Counted from the first letter of the stretch, positions 8,671 through 18,391 are shown. The stretch is DNA of 64,000 bases from Bacteroidales bacterium (GCA_020636845.1 JACJXD010000001.1:186001-250000); one strand, 5' to 3'. Notes: generated from the letters alone by a model not told the origin. Translations and numbers: made by a program.

Positions 8671-11600
8671 TTAAGCATTTTTTCCGTGGCAGTTTTTGTA
8701 CTTTTTACCACTACCACAGGGGCATGGATCGTTACGTCCGATTTTCATTCCAACTTTAATCGGCTCGTGACTGGATTGTTGTGTTGAAGCCCCTGCCTCT
8801 AAGTTGTCGGTACGGCTAGTTTGATATCCGCTCATATCGGTGTGTTTCCGTTGATGAGCTTCGCGAACATCGTTAGGGTCACGTAATGGAATGTATGCCT
8901 TAACCAAAATAGATACTATGTCACGGTTAAGGTTTACAATCATATTCCGAAATAGATCGAATGCTTCAAGCTTGTAAATTAATAAAGGATCCTTTTGTTC
9001 GTAAGCGGCATTTTGTACGCTTTGCTTCAATTCGTCCATTTCGCGTAGGTGCTCTTTCCAATACTCGTCAATGGTGTAAAGAAGCATTGTTTTGCTAAAT
9101 GAACGGACAATTTCCTTTGCGCCGGATTCGTATGACTTTTTCAGGTTTGTTACTATCTGGTAAGTTTTTTGTCCGTCGGAAATAGGCACTACAATATTTT
9201 CGTAAGTGGACGATTGCTTTTCGTAAACATCTTTTATAACCGGATATGCTTGTTTTGCAATGGTTGCCGATTTTCTGTCGTACGATTCAAGTGCTACACG
9301 GTATAATCTTTCAGTAATTTCTTCTGATTTCATATCCATGTATTCCTGTTCGGTTACAGGAGATTCTAAAGAGAAATTTTTTATGATTTCCAGTGAAAAT
9401 TCTTCGTATGGATATGTTCCGTGGAATTCGTTAACAATCGATTCGCAAACATCGTAAAACATGTTCGAGATATCAATATCTAAGCGTTCTCCGTATAGTG
9501 CATTCCTACGACGGGTGTAAATAACCTCGCGCTGAGCATTCATAACATCGTCGTATTCCAACAAACGCTTACGAATACCAAAGTTATTTTCTTCAACCTT
9601 CTTTTGTGCACGTTCAATGGATTTGGAAATCATGGAGTGCTGAATAACATCACCCTCTTTATGCCCTAAAGAGTCCATTACACGGGCAATACGGTCAGAA
9701 CCGAACAGACGCATCAAATTATCTTCGAGCGATACGTAGAACTGAGAAGTTCCCGGATCGCCTTGACGTCCCGAACGACCACGTAACTGGCGATCGACAC
9801 GGCGTGATTCATGGCGTTCAGTTCCTATAATAGCCAAGCCTCCGGCTTTACGAGTTTCCGGGGTTAACTTAATATCGGTACCACGACCTGCCATGTTGGT
9901 GGCTATGGTTACAGTCTGAGGTAATCCGGCTTGGGCTACAATTTCAGCTTCACGCTGATGTTGTTTAGCATTAAGAACGTTGTGAGTAATCCCTTTTAAC
10001 TTAAGCATTCGGCTTAATAATTCCGAAACTTCAACCGAGGTAGTACCCACAAGTATAGGCCTGTTTTCGTTTCTTAACCTAACGATTTCGTCGATTACGG
10101 CATTGTACTTTTCGCGTTTGGTTTTGAAAACCAAATCTTCCATATCTTTTCGGATAATGGGCCTATTGGTTGGAATTACAACAACATCCAATTTATAAAT
10201 AGACCAAAACTCACCAGCTTCCGTTTCGGCAGTACCGGTCATACCTGCTAGTTTGTGGTACATACGGAAGTAGTTTTGTAAAGTGATAGTTGCAAAAGTT
10301 TGAGTTGCTGCTTCAACTTTAACCCTTTCCTTTGCTTCTATAGCCTGATGTAAACCATCGGAATAACGGCGTCCTTCGAGAATACGTCCGGTTTGTTCGT
10401 CAACAATTTTAACCTTGTTGTCCATAACAACGTATTCAACGTCCTTTTCGAACATGGCGTAAGCCTTTAACAGCTGGTTTACCGTATGTACTCGTTCGGA
10501 TTTTACTGCATAGTCTCGAAGCAATTCATCTTTCTTGGCTAATTTTTCTCCGTGGCTAAGATCAAACTTTTCTATTTCAGCAATTTCTGAACCTATATCA
10601 GGTAAAACAAAGAATTTAGGATCTTCCGAAGCACTGGTAATAAGGTCTATGCCCTTATCGCTTAACTCTACCGAATTCAACTTTTCTTCAATAATAAAGA
10701 ATAAATCGTCGGTAACAATGTGCATGTTCTTGTTATTATCCTGCATGTAGAAGTTTTCCGTTTTAAGCAAGAGCTGCTTATTGCCCGGTTCGCTAAGGTA
10801 CTTGATTAACGGTTTATACTTTGGCAATCCTTTGTGGGCGCGAAGCAGAAGTTTACCTCCTTCTTCCGTTTTGTTTTCGGAGATTAATTTACGGGCTTCG
10901 GACAGCAGTTGAGTAACAAGGGTACGTTGCGCGTTGACAAGTTTTTCAACCTTGGGTTTATACTCGTCGAACATTTGGTCATCGCCTTTCGGTACAGGAC
11001 CCGATATGATAAGAGGTGTACGGGCATCATCGATAAGTACCGAGTCCACCTCATCCACAATTGCATAGTGATGTTTGCGTTGAACAAGGTCCTCCGGAGA
11101 GCCAGCCATATTATCACGAAGGTAATCGAAACCGAACTCGTTATTTGTTCCGAAAGTAATGTCGGAATTGTATGCTTTTTTCCGCTCCTCAGAGTTAGGT
11201 TGATGCTTGTCGATACAATCTACCGAAAGACCGTGAAATTCGTATATAGGTCCCATCCATTCGGAGTCACGACGAGCCAAATAGTCGTTTACGGTAACAA
11301 TGTGAACGCCTTTCCCTGCTAATGCATTAAGAAAAACAGGTAGCGTGGCAACAAGTGTTTTTCCTTCACCAGTAGCCATTTCGGAAATTTTCCCCTGATG
11401 CAGTACAATACCGCCAATAAGCTGCACGTCGTAGTGAACCATGTCCCAGACAATTTCGTTACCACCGGCCATCCAATGGTTTTTGTAAATTGCCTTATCG
11501 CCTTGAATTGTAACAAAATCTTTATGTGGCGCTAAATTACGGTCGAATTCAGTGGCTGTTACCTCTATGGTTTCATTTTCCTTAAACCTGCGGGCTGTTT

Positions 11601-11952
11601 CCTTTACAATCGAAAAAGCGTCGGGTAGTATCTGGTCGAGAATTTCTTCAATTTTATCGTCTAATTGTTTGGTTAACTTATCAACCTCACGGTATATTTT
11701 ATCCTTTTCGTCGTAGCCGATTTCATCGGATTCTATTTGTTGCTTTAATTTTTCAATTTCCTGTTCGGTTGGAGCAATGTACTCTTTTATTTTTTTTCGG
11801 AGATTTGCCGATGCTTCGCGTAATTCGTCGTTTGATAACTTAGTGTATTTTGGATATGCTTCACGAACGGCATTTAACCTAGGCATAAGTTCGCGTAAAT
11901 CGCGATCGGATTTTGTTCCAATAATCTTTTTAAAAATGTTGGATATCGACAT
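8671..11952 (-). CDS. secA: Preprotein translocase ATPase SecA
   Basis: SecA is the ATPase motor that drives unfolded preproteins through SecYEG. Walker A (MATGEGKTLVATLP) lies near residue 195, the DEAD-type motif is in YAIVDEVDSVLIDDARTPLI, the helicase motif region is TNMAGRGTDIKL, and RQLRGRSGRQGDPG is the arginine-finger motif. The C-terminus has the zinc-binding tail (GRNDPCPCGSGKKYKNCHG), the site that contacts SecB or ribosomes. At 1093 residues it is longer than the E. coli protein (901), as is normal in Bacteroidota, whose SecA has insertions in NBD1 and the helical regions. It lies between a terminator (12053-12079) and argS. Confidence 0.98.
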   Translation of the reverse strand: MSISNIFKKIIGTKSDRDLRELMPRLNAVREAYPKYTKLSNDELREASANLRKKIKEYIAPTEQEIEKLKQQIESDEIGYDEKDKIYREVDKLTKQLDDKIEEILDQILPDAFSIVKETARRFKENETIEVTATEFDRNLAPHKDFVTIQGDKAIYKNHWMAGGNEIVWDMVHYDVQLIGGIVLHQGKISEMATGEGKTLVATLPVFLNALAGKGVHIVTVNDYLARRDSEWMGPIYEFHGLSVDCIDKHQPNSEERKKAYNSDITFGTNNEFGFDYLRDNMAGSPEDLVQRKHHYAIVDEVDSVLIDDARTPLIISGPVPKGDDQMFDEYKPKVEKLVNAQRTLVTQLLSEARKLISENKTEEGGKLLLRAHKGLPKYKPLIKYLSEPGNKQLLLKTENFYMQDNNKNMHIVTDDLFFIIEEKLNSVELSDKGIDLITSASEDPKFFVLPDIGSEIAEIEKFDLSHGEKLAKKDELLRDYAVKSERVHTVNQLLKAYAMFEKDVEYVVMDNKVKIVDEQTGRILEGRRYSDGLHQAIEAKERVKVEAATQTFATITLQNYFRMYHKLAGMTGTAETEAGEFWSIYKLDVVVIPTNRPIIRKDMEDLVFKTKREKYNAVIDEIVRLRNENRPILVGTTSVEVSELLSRMLKLKGITHNVLNAKQHQREAEIVAQAGLPQTVTIATNMAGRGTDIKLTPETRKAGGLAIIGTERHESRRVDRQLRGRSGRQGDPGTSQFYVSLEDNLMRLFGSDRIARVMDSLGHKEGDVIQHSMISKSIERAQKKVEENNFGIRKRLLEYDDVMNAQREVIYTRRRNALYGERLDIDISNMFYDVCESIVNEFHGTYPYEEFSLEIIKNFSLESPVTEQEYMDMKSEEITERLYRVALESYDRKSATIAKQAYPVIKDVYEKQSSTYENIVVPISDGQKTYQIVTNLKKSYESGAKEIVRSFSKTMLLYTIDEYWKEHLREMDELKQSVQNAAYEQKDPLLIYKLEAFDLFRNMIVNLNRDIVSILVKAYIPLRDPNDVREAHQRKHTDMSGYQTSRTDNLEAGASTQQSSHEPIKVGMKIGRNDPCPCGSGKKYKNCHGKNA

Positions 11953-12052
11953 TGTGTTTCAGTTTTTATCTAATTAAATAAGCCAACAAATTTAACCGTT
12001 TTTTTCGATACTTTTTGGATAAATAGCCATATAAAGCTAAAAAACATAAAGT

Positions 12053-12079
12053 AAAAAAGAGAGCCTAAACTCTCTTTTT
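12053..12079 (-). terminator. Intrinsic terminator after ferritin gene
   Basis: On the minus strand a stem AAAAAGAGAG / CTCTCTTTTT encloses a six-base loop (TTTAGG) and runs into a T tract. It lies 27 bp past the ferritin stop and about 100 bp before secA, separating the two units. Because its A/T flanks are symmetric it could also act on plus-strand transcripts. Confidence 0.75.
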
Positions 12080-12105
12080 CCACATATTTAAATATTTTAA
12101 AAGTT

Positions 12106-12612
12106 TTAAGCCTTAGTGCTGTCCACAAAAACGCGTTGTTTCAATTCCCTGTCAATCATGAATAGGCCGTTACCTTCGCCTTTAATCAACCGAAGCGTAT
12201 CGATAATTTCCTGTGCGTTGGCCTCTTCTTCAACTTGTTCGTCAACAAACCACTGCAGCATATTTCTTGTAGCATGGTCTTTTTCTTCGATGGCAATATC
12301 CACAAGGTTATTAATAAGGCCCGTAATATGTTGCTCGTGCTTTAGCACTTCTTCAAATACATTTAAAGGGCCATTCCATTTGGTTGGAACTTCTTTTATT
12401 GGTTTAAGTTCAGGTTTTCCTCCGCGTTCAATTAGGTAATCGAAAAACTTCATAGCATGTGAAGTTTCTTCTTGCCATTGTACACGCATCCAATTTGCAA
12501 ATCCGTTCAATCCTTCGGAAGCGAGATGCGACGACATCGATAAGTAAAGGTATGCCGACCATAATTCGGCATTAATTTGCTCGTTTATAGTTTGTTCAAC
12601 TTTCTTGTTCAT
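12106..12612 (-). CDS. ftnA: Non-haem ferritin
   Basis: A 168-residue bacterial ferritin of the 24-subunit iron-storage type. Ferroxidase-centre residues are recognisable: E16 (NAELWSAYLY), E49 and H52 (QEETSHAMKF), E93 (LKHEQHITG) and the acidic cluster around 125-130 (WFVDEQVEEE). Length and four-helix pattern match E. coli FtnA and Bacteroidales ferritins; the methionine haem ligand of bacterioferritin is not evident. It oxidises Fe(II) and stores the ferric mineral, which also limits peroxide damage. Monocistronic: 51 bp separate it from dnaX upstream and a strong terminator follows. Confidence 0.95.
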   Translation of the reverse strand: MNKKVEQTINEQINAELWSAYLYLSMSSHLASEGLNGFANWMRVQWQEETSHAMKFFDYLIERGGKPELKPIKEVPTKWNGPLNVFEEVLKHEQHITGLINNLVDIAIEEKDHATRNMLQWFVDEQVEEEANAQEIIDTLRLIKGEGNGLFMIDRELKQRVFVDSTKA

Positions 12613-12663
12613 GGTATTATTTTTTAGGTTTAATAAAATAATTAAAGTTTATTCCTAAAACAA

Positions 12664-14373
12664 TTAGCCAAGGTCTAAGTTCAACCGTTGCTTCATTTTT
12701 AACAACGCAGGATTTTTTTCAATCATATACTTAAGTTTATCTTCCTGTGTGTAAAGTTTTTGAGTGGATTCAACTTCTTCAATAACGATTTCCTCGTGAA
12801 TATCAATTTCAGTATTCTTTAAGTTTTGTTTCAGATATGTTAGGAGATCTTTTTTTACTTCTAAGAACATATCTATATGAATTTGTGCCCCAAATTCTAT
12901 TATGATATTTCGATTATCTGCCAGTTTAGGTTTGTATGTTTGCATTAAACTACTCTGGCTGGGCTTATCGGTACTGATAGTTTTGGCATAATTATCCCAT
13001 GCTTTTACCAGCTGTTCAAGGGTAAACTCATTACTAAATTTTGGAGTGTCTTCTGCAACCGCATTGGAAGAATCTGCATCCTTTTTCTGGTTAGGTAAAG
13101 GAAAATTCCCGTTTAGTGCATCTTTTAGTGAAGGCGTTCGTGGTATCGATTTCCTATTTTGGGTTGAAGTTGATGTAGGCTTATGACTTACCGGTGTTTG
13201 TACAGTAGGAGTAGAAGAGGTTGTTGGAGACGAATTTTTATCGGAAAAAGATGGTTCGGCTACATCAGATTTTTTTTTTTGCTGATTTAACTCACTAAGT
13301 TTAATCAGCAACAATTCTACATGGAGTCTTTGATTTGGGCTTTGCCTGAAAGTTACGTCGAAATGGTTTGCCAGTTGAAGAGCTTGGATTAAAAAGTCGG
13401 CAGAACACGATTTTGCCATTTGTTGATATTTTCCTGCAATTGTGGAGCCAACTTCGAGTAACTGCAAAGTTTTAGGATCGTGACAAACGAGTAGGTTGCG
13501 TAGATGCAAACTTAACCCGGAAATGAATTGTAGCGCATCAAAACCCTTCGACAGTAATTCGTCGAATATTAACAACGAATCGGCAATGTTGCCATTTAGA
13601 AAGTTTTCGGTAAGCCGAAAATAGTATTGATAATCGAGTACGTTTAAGTTTTCGATTACCTTTTGGTAGGTTATGTGATTTTCGCTAAAGCTAACAACCT
13701 GGTCAAATATCGAAAGGGCATCGCGCATTGCACCATCGGCCTTTTGTGCGATTATATTAAGTGCTTCCACTTCGTATTCAACCCCTTCGGACTTAGCAAT
13801 GTATTCGAGATAGTTTACCGTATCTTCAACCTTAATACGATTAAAATCGAAAATTTGGCAGCGCGAAAGGATAGTAGGTAATATTTTGTGTTTTTCGGTT
13901 GTGGCCATAATAAATATGGCATGGGCGGGAGGCTCTTCCAACGTTTTTAGGAATGCGTTAAAAGCGCTTTGCGAGAGCATGTGAACCTCGTCTATTATAT
14001 AAACGCTGTATTTGCCTATTTGCGGTGGTATGCGAACCTGTTCGATAAGCTTGCGTATTCCTTCAACGGAATTGTTCGATGCCGCATCGAGTTCATGAAT
14101 GTTGAGCGATCGATTGGAGTTGAACGATTTGCAACTTTCGCATTCGTTGCAAGCCTCGAATTCTGAAGTTAAATTCTGGCAGTTAATGGTTTTGGCAAAA
14201 ATACGAGCGCATGTTGTTTTACCTACGCCTCTGGGACCGCAAAACAGATATGCTTGAGCCAGTTGTTTTCGTTGTATGGCATTTTTTAGGGTTGTAGTAA
14301 TAGACGATTGTCCTACAACGCTTTTAAAAGTTGAAGGTCTATATTTTCGTGCCGATACAATAAAATTCTCCAT
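12664..14373 (-). CDS. dnaX: DNA polymerase III subunit gamma/tau
   Basis: DnaX is the ATPase core of the clamp loader that places the sliding clamp on DNA during replication. Domain I has Walker A (GPRGVGKTTCARIFAK, around residue 48), a four-cysteine zinc module (C-x9-C-x2-C-x2-C: CQNLTSEFEACNECESC), Walker B/DEAD-like IIDEVHMLS, and the SRC arginine-finger motif. Domain III follows, then a low-complexity Ser/Thr/Pro linker near 370-430 and a tau-like C-terminal domain. At 569 residues it is intermediate between gamma and tau. No clear slippery sequence for programmed frameshifting was noticed. ATG at 14371-14373. Confidence 0.95.
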   Translation of the reverse strand: MENFIVSARKYRPSTFKSVVGQSSITTTLKNAIQRKQLAQAYLFCGPRGVGKTTCARIFAKTINCQNLTSEFEACNECESCKSFNSNRSLNIHELDAASNNSVEGIRKLIEQVRIPPQIGKYSVYIIDEVHMLSQSAFNAFLKTLEEPPAHAIFIMATTEKHKILPTILSRCQIFDFNRIKVEDTVNYLEYIAKSEGVEYEVEALNIIAQKADGAMRDALSIFDQVVSFSENHITYQKVIENLNVLDYQYYFRLTENFLNGNIADSLLIFDELLSKGFDALQFISGLSLHLRNLLVCHDPKTLQLLEVGSTIAGKYQQMAKSCSADFLIQALQLANHFDVTFRQSPNQRLHVELLLIKLSELNQQKKKSDVAEPSFSDKNSSPTTSSTPTVQTPVSHKPTSTSTQNRKSIPRTPSLKDALNGNFPLPNQKKDADSSNAVAEDTPKFSNEFTLEQLVKAWDNYAKTISTDKPSQSSLMQTYKPKLADNRNIIIEFGAQIHIDMFLEVKKDLLTYLKQNLKNTEIDIHEEIVIEEVESTQKLYTQEDKLKYMIEKNPALLKMKQRLNLDLG

Positions 14374-14528
14374 TCTGCCAGTTTTTCAATAGCAAAAATA
14401 AAAATTTGGTTCGATTAACCACAATTTATGTCTTATTGTAAACTTAATTACTTGATAAATAGATGTATAATTTATTAACAATCGGTTGATTTGTGGAAAT
14501 TCAACTACTTTTATTCAATGCTTTATGC

Positions 14529-15170
14529 CTACAAACCTAATTCTTCGTTAATTAAAATAATCCGTATCCTGTTTTTAGGAAAGCATTTCTCGATAACAGA
14601 CCATACGTTACAAATTCGTTGTTTACTGTTACAGTTCATGCAGTAACCGGTATCCTTGCAGGGAATATCAAAAGTTTCGTGACGTTTGGCATTTAGCGGA
14701 GCACTTACGGACTTAATTCGTTTTTTTGCTTCGCTTACATTTTTTACAATTTTATTAATGCCAATGGTGAGAACCACGTTTCTAGGGCCGAATACAATGC
14801 CATTTACCCTGTTTCCAATCATATCCAAGTTAACAAGTTGCCCATTTTCGGTAATGGCATTTGTTCCGGTTAAAAATAAATCTACCAGCAGGGCTTGTCG
14901 CCTACGCTCAATTCTTTCTTCCCACGATAACGATTTGTCAAAAGTGTCGATGAAGCGGATGCCCTCATACGATTTTAAATCGTCTAAAATGTTGGTGCTT
15001 CTTAATGTTAAAGAATCCGCAAACGACACTACCTGTGGGTTTATTTCGGGTAGAATGGTGCTGTAAAAAAGTTTTTTTGCATCGCTTGGACTTTCAACCC
15101 AATAGGGCATAAAATTGTTCTCCTTCAACCTGTTTATCAAATTTACAGGAGGTTCGGTTAATTTACTCAT
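14529..15170 (-). CDS. LUD-domain (LutC/YkgG-like) protein
   Basis: This 213-residue protein matches the LUD (DUF162) family, whose members include LutC of the lactate-oxidation complex. Diagnostic segments are the N-terminal WVESPSDAKKLFYSTI, the central DLFLTGTNAITENGQLVNLD with GNRVNGIVFGPRNVVLTIG, the near C-terminal VSEAKKRIKSVSAPLNAKRH, and a cysteine pattern PCKDTGYCMNCNSKQRICNV. No lutA or lutB is adjacent, so lactate oxidation cannot be assumed; solitary LUD proteins are common in Bacteroidia and mostly uncharacterised. It appears to be a single-gene unit between dnaX and the terminator downstream of fabF. Confidence 0.85.
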   Translation of the reverse strand: MSKLTEPPVNLINRLKENNFMPYWVESPSDAKKLFYSTILPEINPQVVSFADSLTLRSTNILDDLKSYEGIRFIDTFDKSLSWEERIERRRQALLVDLFLTGTNAITENGQLVNLDMIGNRVNGIVFGPRNVVLTIGINKIVKNVSEAKKRIKSVSAPLNAKRHETFDIPCKDTGYCMNCNSKQRICNVWSVIEKCFPKNRIRIILINEELGL

Positions 15171-15260
15171 GGCATTTTACAATCGATAATTGTATAAGCA
15201 TTATTTCTAATGCTGTAATTGAAAAACAAAGGTAAAACCATTTTACCGGAGTTGTTATAG

Positions 15261-15304
15261 AAAAATTAACGTGGATTCAATTTGCTTTAGAATCCACGTT
15301 AATT
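15261..15304 (-). terminator. Strong intrinsic terminator after fabF
   Basis: A perfect 15-bp stem (arms 15264-15277 plus its neighbour and 15290-15304; core GTGGATTC/GAATCCAC) with a 12-nt loop is followed on the minus strand by a run of five T. It begins 16 bp after the ketosynthase stop codon at 15320. Confidence 0.88.
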
Positions 15305-15319
15305 CAATATACGAAATAT

Positions 15320-16567
15320 TTACTTTTTGTACTTTTTAAAAATACTTGTCGATGTGTGTCCTCCAAATCCGAAAGTATTGTTAAGGGCTACAGTAACGTC
15401 CTTTTCAACTGCCTTGTTAGGCGTAAGGTTGAGTTGCGCGTTTATTTCGGGGTCTAATTCTTTTAAATTGATGGTTGGCGGAATTATCCCATTTTCAATA
15501 GCCTTTATACAAGCAACGGATTCTATTGCTCCTGCAGCACCTAATAGATGACCGGTCATAGATTTTGTGGCACTTATATGAATCTTATCCAAGGAACCTT
15601 TAAATACATGTTCAATAGCCTTGCACTCGCTTATGTCGCCAACAGGAGTTGCCGTTGCATGTGCATTAATGTACGATACATCGTTTGCGGTTAAGCCAGA
15701 GTCGGCTAATGCTTCCTGCATGGCCAGTATGGCTCCAAGCCCTTCGGGATGAGTGGCAGCAACATGGTAGGCATCGGAAGCTGCACCATAACCGGCTAGT
15801 TCGCAGTAAATTTTTGCACCTCTTTTTAAGGCATGTTCCAGTTCTTCAATCATGAGCACACCGGAACCTTCTCCTGCAACAAATCCGTCGCGGGTTTTAT
15901 CGAATGGGCGAGATGCGGTTTCGGGAGATTCGTTAAAGGTGGACAACGCTTTCATGGAGTTGAAGCCTCCTATCGACGAATTTGTTATGGATGCTTCGGA
16001 GCCTCCCGCAAATACAATATTTGCCCGTCCTAAGCGGATTAAATCCAGCGCATTACCAATTGCGTTGTTCGACGATGCACATGCCGATGAGACGGAATAG
16101 CTTATCCCGTGAAATCCGTAACGAATGGTTATTTGTCCGGTTGCAATGTTGGAAATCATTTTAGTTATGAAAAATGGGCTGAATCTTGGAACCTTATTGT
16201 ATGCGGCAAAATTTAGCATTTCATCCTCAAATGTTTGTATTCCTCCAATGCCGGTTGCCATAATAACACCAATCCTATTTAAATCGCAAGTCTCAAGGTT
16301 TAAACCAGAATCTTTAACACATTCGTCCATTGCGGCTATAGCGTATTGGGTGTATAAATCCATTTTCCTGGCTTCTTGTTTTTCTACATATTGTAAAGGA
16401 TCGAAATTCTTTACTTCACATGCAAACTTTGTTTTGTGGTTGGTGATATCGAACTTGGTAATTGTAGCGGCTCCGCTTTTCCCTTGTATTAGATTATTCC
16501 AAAAATCGTTGACATTATTTCCAATAGGGGTAATGGCTCCTAATCCGGTTATTACTGCTCTTTTCAT
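15320..16567 (-). CDS. fabF: Beta-ketoacyl-ACP synthase II (FabF type)
   Basis: A 415-residue condensing enzyme that elongates acyl-ACP with malonyl-ACP by decarboxylative Claisen condensation. The catalytic triad is intact: C163 in SVSSACASSN, H303 in NAHATATP and H340 in SMTGHLLGAAG, with the conserved K335. The active-site motif reads NAHATAT where most FabF proteins have NAHGTST, a substitution also seen in secondary KAS enzymes. The gene directly follows a TetR regulator and is not in an acpP-fabF core operon, so it may be a specialised paralogue (membrane-lipid adjustment or an aryl-polyene-like product) rather than the housekeeping enzyme. That role is inference; the enzyme class is firm. 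Confidence 0.92.
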   Translation of the reverse strand: MKRAVITGLGAITPIGNNVNDFWNNLIQGKSGAATITKFDITNHKTKFACEVKNFDPLQYVEKQEARKMDLYTQYAIAAMDECVKDSGLNLETCDLNRIGVIMATGIGGIQTFEDEMLNFAAYNKVPRFSPFFITKMISNIATGQITIRYGFHGISYSVSSACASSNNAIGNALDLIRLGRANIVFAGGSEASITNSSIGGFNSMKALSTFNESPETASRPFDKTRDGFVAGEGSGVLMIEELEHALKRGAKIYCELAGYGAASDAYHVAATHPEGLGAILAMQEALADSGLTANDVSYINAHATATPVGDISECKAIEHVFKGSLDKIHISATKSMTGHLLGAAGAIESVACIKAIENGIIPPTINLKELDPEINAQLNLTPNKAVEKDVTVALNNTFGFGGHTSTSIFKKYKK

Positions 16568-16627
16568 TTTTATTTTGATATTAGAATTTTATTTTCAAAA
16601 AGTTATTGTTTACTAAAAAGGGAAAAA

Positions 16628-17188
16628 CTATGGTTTTAATCCATCTGTAATCGATTGGCAAATACTTTTATAATCAATGTTGTCTATAATTCTTGAAATT
16701 TGCAGAGTTGCTACTAAACTCGAAAGAATGAGTATAGCCTTGTTTTGCGGCTCTTCGTTAAATTTGAATATAGATTTTTCCCTGCCGGTTGTTAAGGTAC
16801 TTGTAAGCCAATTAAGAATAATTTCCGTCATTCTTATAAGCTCCTTTTTTGTGTTCTCGTTTAGTGTGTTGAAATCGGAACCTAAGGAACCAACTAAACA
16901 TAGTTTCTTCTCCCTGTGACTCTTTATGTAGATTTTGATAAAAGTGTCCAGTTGCTGCCATTCGTCGAAGCCACGACTGTGCATGTTATCAATCATCTCC
17001 TCGAAACGTTGAATGTTGGTTCTAACAATGCTTGTTCCCAGATTTTCTTTGGAGGGGAAGTAGTAATGGATGGCGGCATTTTTTACACCTAACTCCGTTG
17101 AAATATCTTGGTAGCTAAATGCATTGTAACCCCTGCTGAGTATGAGGTTTTCTCCTAGTTCAATAATTTTTTCCCGTGTTATCGACAT
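16628..17188 (-). CDS. TetR/AcrR-family regulator
   Basis: A 186-residue repressor-like protein with the N-terminal TetR helix-turn-helix (FSYQDISTELGVKNAAIHYYFPSKENL, here as residues about 26-52) and a helical ligand domain. The ATG at 17188 is preferred over a TTG at 17200. It lies 60 bp upstream of fabF on the same strand. A 20-bp inverted repeat beside its -7 element is the probable operator, indicating autoregulation and co-control of fabF. The inducer is unknown; a fatty-acyl signal would fit the neighbour. Confidence 0.88.
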   Translation of the reverse strand: MSITREKIIELGENLILSRGYNAFSYQDISTELGVKNAAIHYYFPSKENLGTSIVRTNIQRFEEMIDNMHSRGFDEWQQLDTFIKIYIKSHREKKLCLVGSLGSDFNTLNENTKKELIRMTEIILNWLTSTLTTGREKSIFKFNEEPQNKAILILSSLVATLQISRIIDNIDYKSICQSITDGLKP

Positions 17189-17214
17189 ACTTTGCTTCAA
17201 CTTTATAATAAATG

Positions 17215-17240
17215 CAAATATACTTACTAATAAGTAAGTA
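17215..17240 (-). promoter_or_regulatory. Promoter -7 element with TetR operator upstream of tetR-fabF
   Basis: On the minus strand TATATTTG (17215-17222) matches the Bacteroidota -7 consensus TAnnTTTG. It abuts TACTTACTAATAAGTAAGTA (17221-17240), an inverted repeat with two 8-bp arms and a 4-bp centre, the size and spacing of a TetR-dimer site. A bound repressor would cover the core promoter. No good -33 TTTG was seen. Confidence 0.72.
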
Positions 17241-17300
17241 TTAAATTTTTTTGATTTTTTTGCTGAAGAGGCCTAGTTTCGACTAAAATTGTTACTTACA

Positions 17301-17326
17301 AAAAAAGCCCTTGAACACAAGGGCTT
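17301..17326 (-). terminator. Intrinsic terminator of the ars-like operon
   Basis: Minus-strand stem AAGCCCTTG / CAAGGGCTT with a 4-nt loop is followed by eight T. It lies 24 bp beyond the permease stop at 17351 and closes the operon that starts at 20118. Confidence 0.88.
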
Positions 17327-17350
17327 CTATTACAGTACAACAATATTTTG

Positions 17351-18373
17351 CTAAATAAAAACAAGGTAATTGAATATATATCCAACTATAACAATTCCAA
17401 ATGCAACAACACCGACAAACACGGCAATGAGTTGCCATTTTAGAACCTTTTTAAGTATGATTATTTCGGGTAACGATAACCCAATTACCGACATCATGAA
17501 CGCTAACGCAGTGCCAAGCGATACACCTTTTTCTATTAAAACGCTGACAATTGGAATTATTCCGGCGGCGTTGGAATACAAAGGGACACCGACAATAATG
17601 GCTAGCAGTACCGAGTACCAATTTTGAGCACCGAGCGTTTTTGCCAGAAAATCGTCTGGAACGTAACCGTGTGCTCCGGCGCCTAAGGCAATACCTATTA
17701 TAATATAAATCCAAATTTTGCCAACAATTTCTTTTACAGCATCAAACCCTGTATCAATACGTTGACTGAAGTTTTGCTTACTGTCAGTAGTTGCCTGATG
17801 TTTCGATTTTATTTGAAAAACCCAATCGGCAACATACCGCTGAAGTTTGAGTTTCTCGAGTATAAAACCGGCTAAAATTGCTACGGTTAGTCCGGTGACA
17901 ACGTAAATTACTGCGACCTTCCATCCAAATAAGCCAATTAGCATAACCAGCGCAACTTCGTTAATCATTGGAGCCGCAATTAAAAACGAGAATGTTACGC
18001 CAATGGGAATACCTGCTTCAACAAAACCTAAAAATAGGGGAATAGCCGAGCAAGAGCAGAATGGAGTGACAATGCCCAGCATTGCAGCCATAATATTTCC
18101 TATGAATAAAGGCTTTCCTTCTAAAACCTTTCTGGTTTTTTCGGGCGAAAAGTACGAGCGAATTATCCCTACTATAAAAATTATGAGCACTAAAAGCAAC
18201 ATTACTTTTGGAACTTCAAATATGAAAAAACGAAGCGATTCGGTTAGATGCTTGCCCTGTTCTAATCTAAAAATATTGTCGATTATGAAATCGGCGAATC
18301 TTTGAAGATTTACATATACTAATACCCAGCCTACTAAAAGTGCGAGTATGGTGAAATAACGTTTTTTATTCAT
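17351..18373 (-). CDS. ArsP-like permease (DUF318, PF03773)
   Basis: A 340-residue inner-membrane permease with about eight to ten transmembrane helices. It carries the cysteine motif typical of the ArsP_1/DUF318 family, GIVTPFCSCSAIPLFLGF with C106 and C108. Characterised ArsP proteins export trivalent organoarsenicals such as methylarsenite and reduced roxarsone; other DUF318 permeases are uncharacterised. It is the last gene of an ArsR-controlled operon with thiol-redox partners, 18 bp after the ArsG-like gene, and is followed by a terminator. An organoarsenical-export role is plausible but inferred from family and context. Confidence 0.82.
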   Translation of the reverse strand: MNKKRYFTILALLVGWVLVYVNLQRFADFIIDNIFRLEQGKHLTESLRFFIFEVPKVMLLLVLIIFIVGIIRSYFSPEKTRKVLEGKPLFIGNIMAAMLGIVTPFCSCSAIPLFLGFVEAGIPIGVTFSFLIAAPMINEVALVMLIGLFGWKVAVIYVVTGLTVAILAGFILEKLKLQRYVADWVFQIKSKHQATTDSKQNFSQRIDTGFDAVKEIVGKIWIYIIIGIALGAGAHGYVPDDFLAKTLGAQNWYSVLLAIIVGVPLYSNAAGIIPIVSVLIEKGVSLGTALAFMMSVIGLSLPEIIILKKVLKWQLIAVFVGVVAFGIVIVGYIFNYLVFI

Positions 18374-18391
18374 TCTATTCAGGAATATTAA

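Noticed and set aside
12664..14373. Programmed frameshift in dnaX to make gamma and tau
   Set aside because: No clear slippery heptamer with a downstream stem was seen at the expected place, so only one product is annotated.
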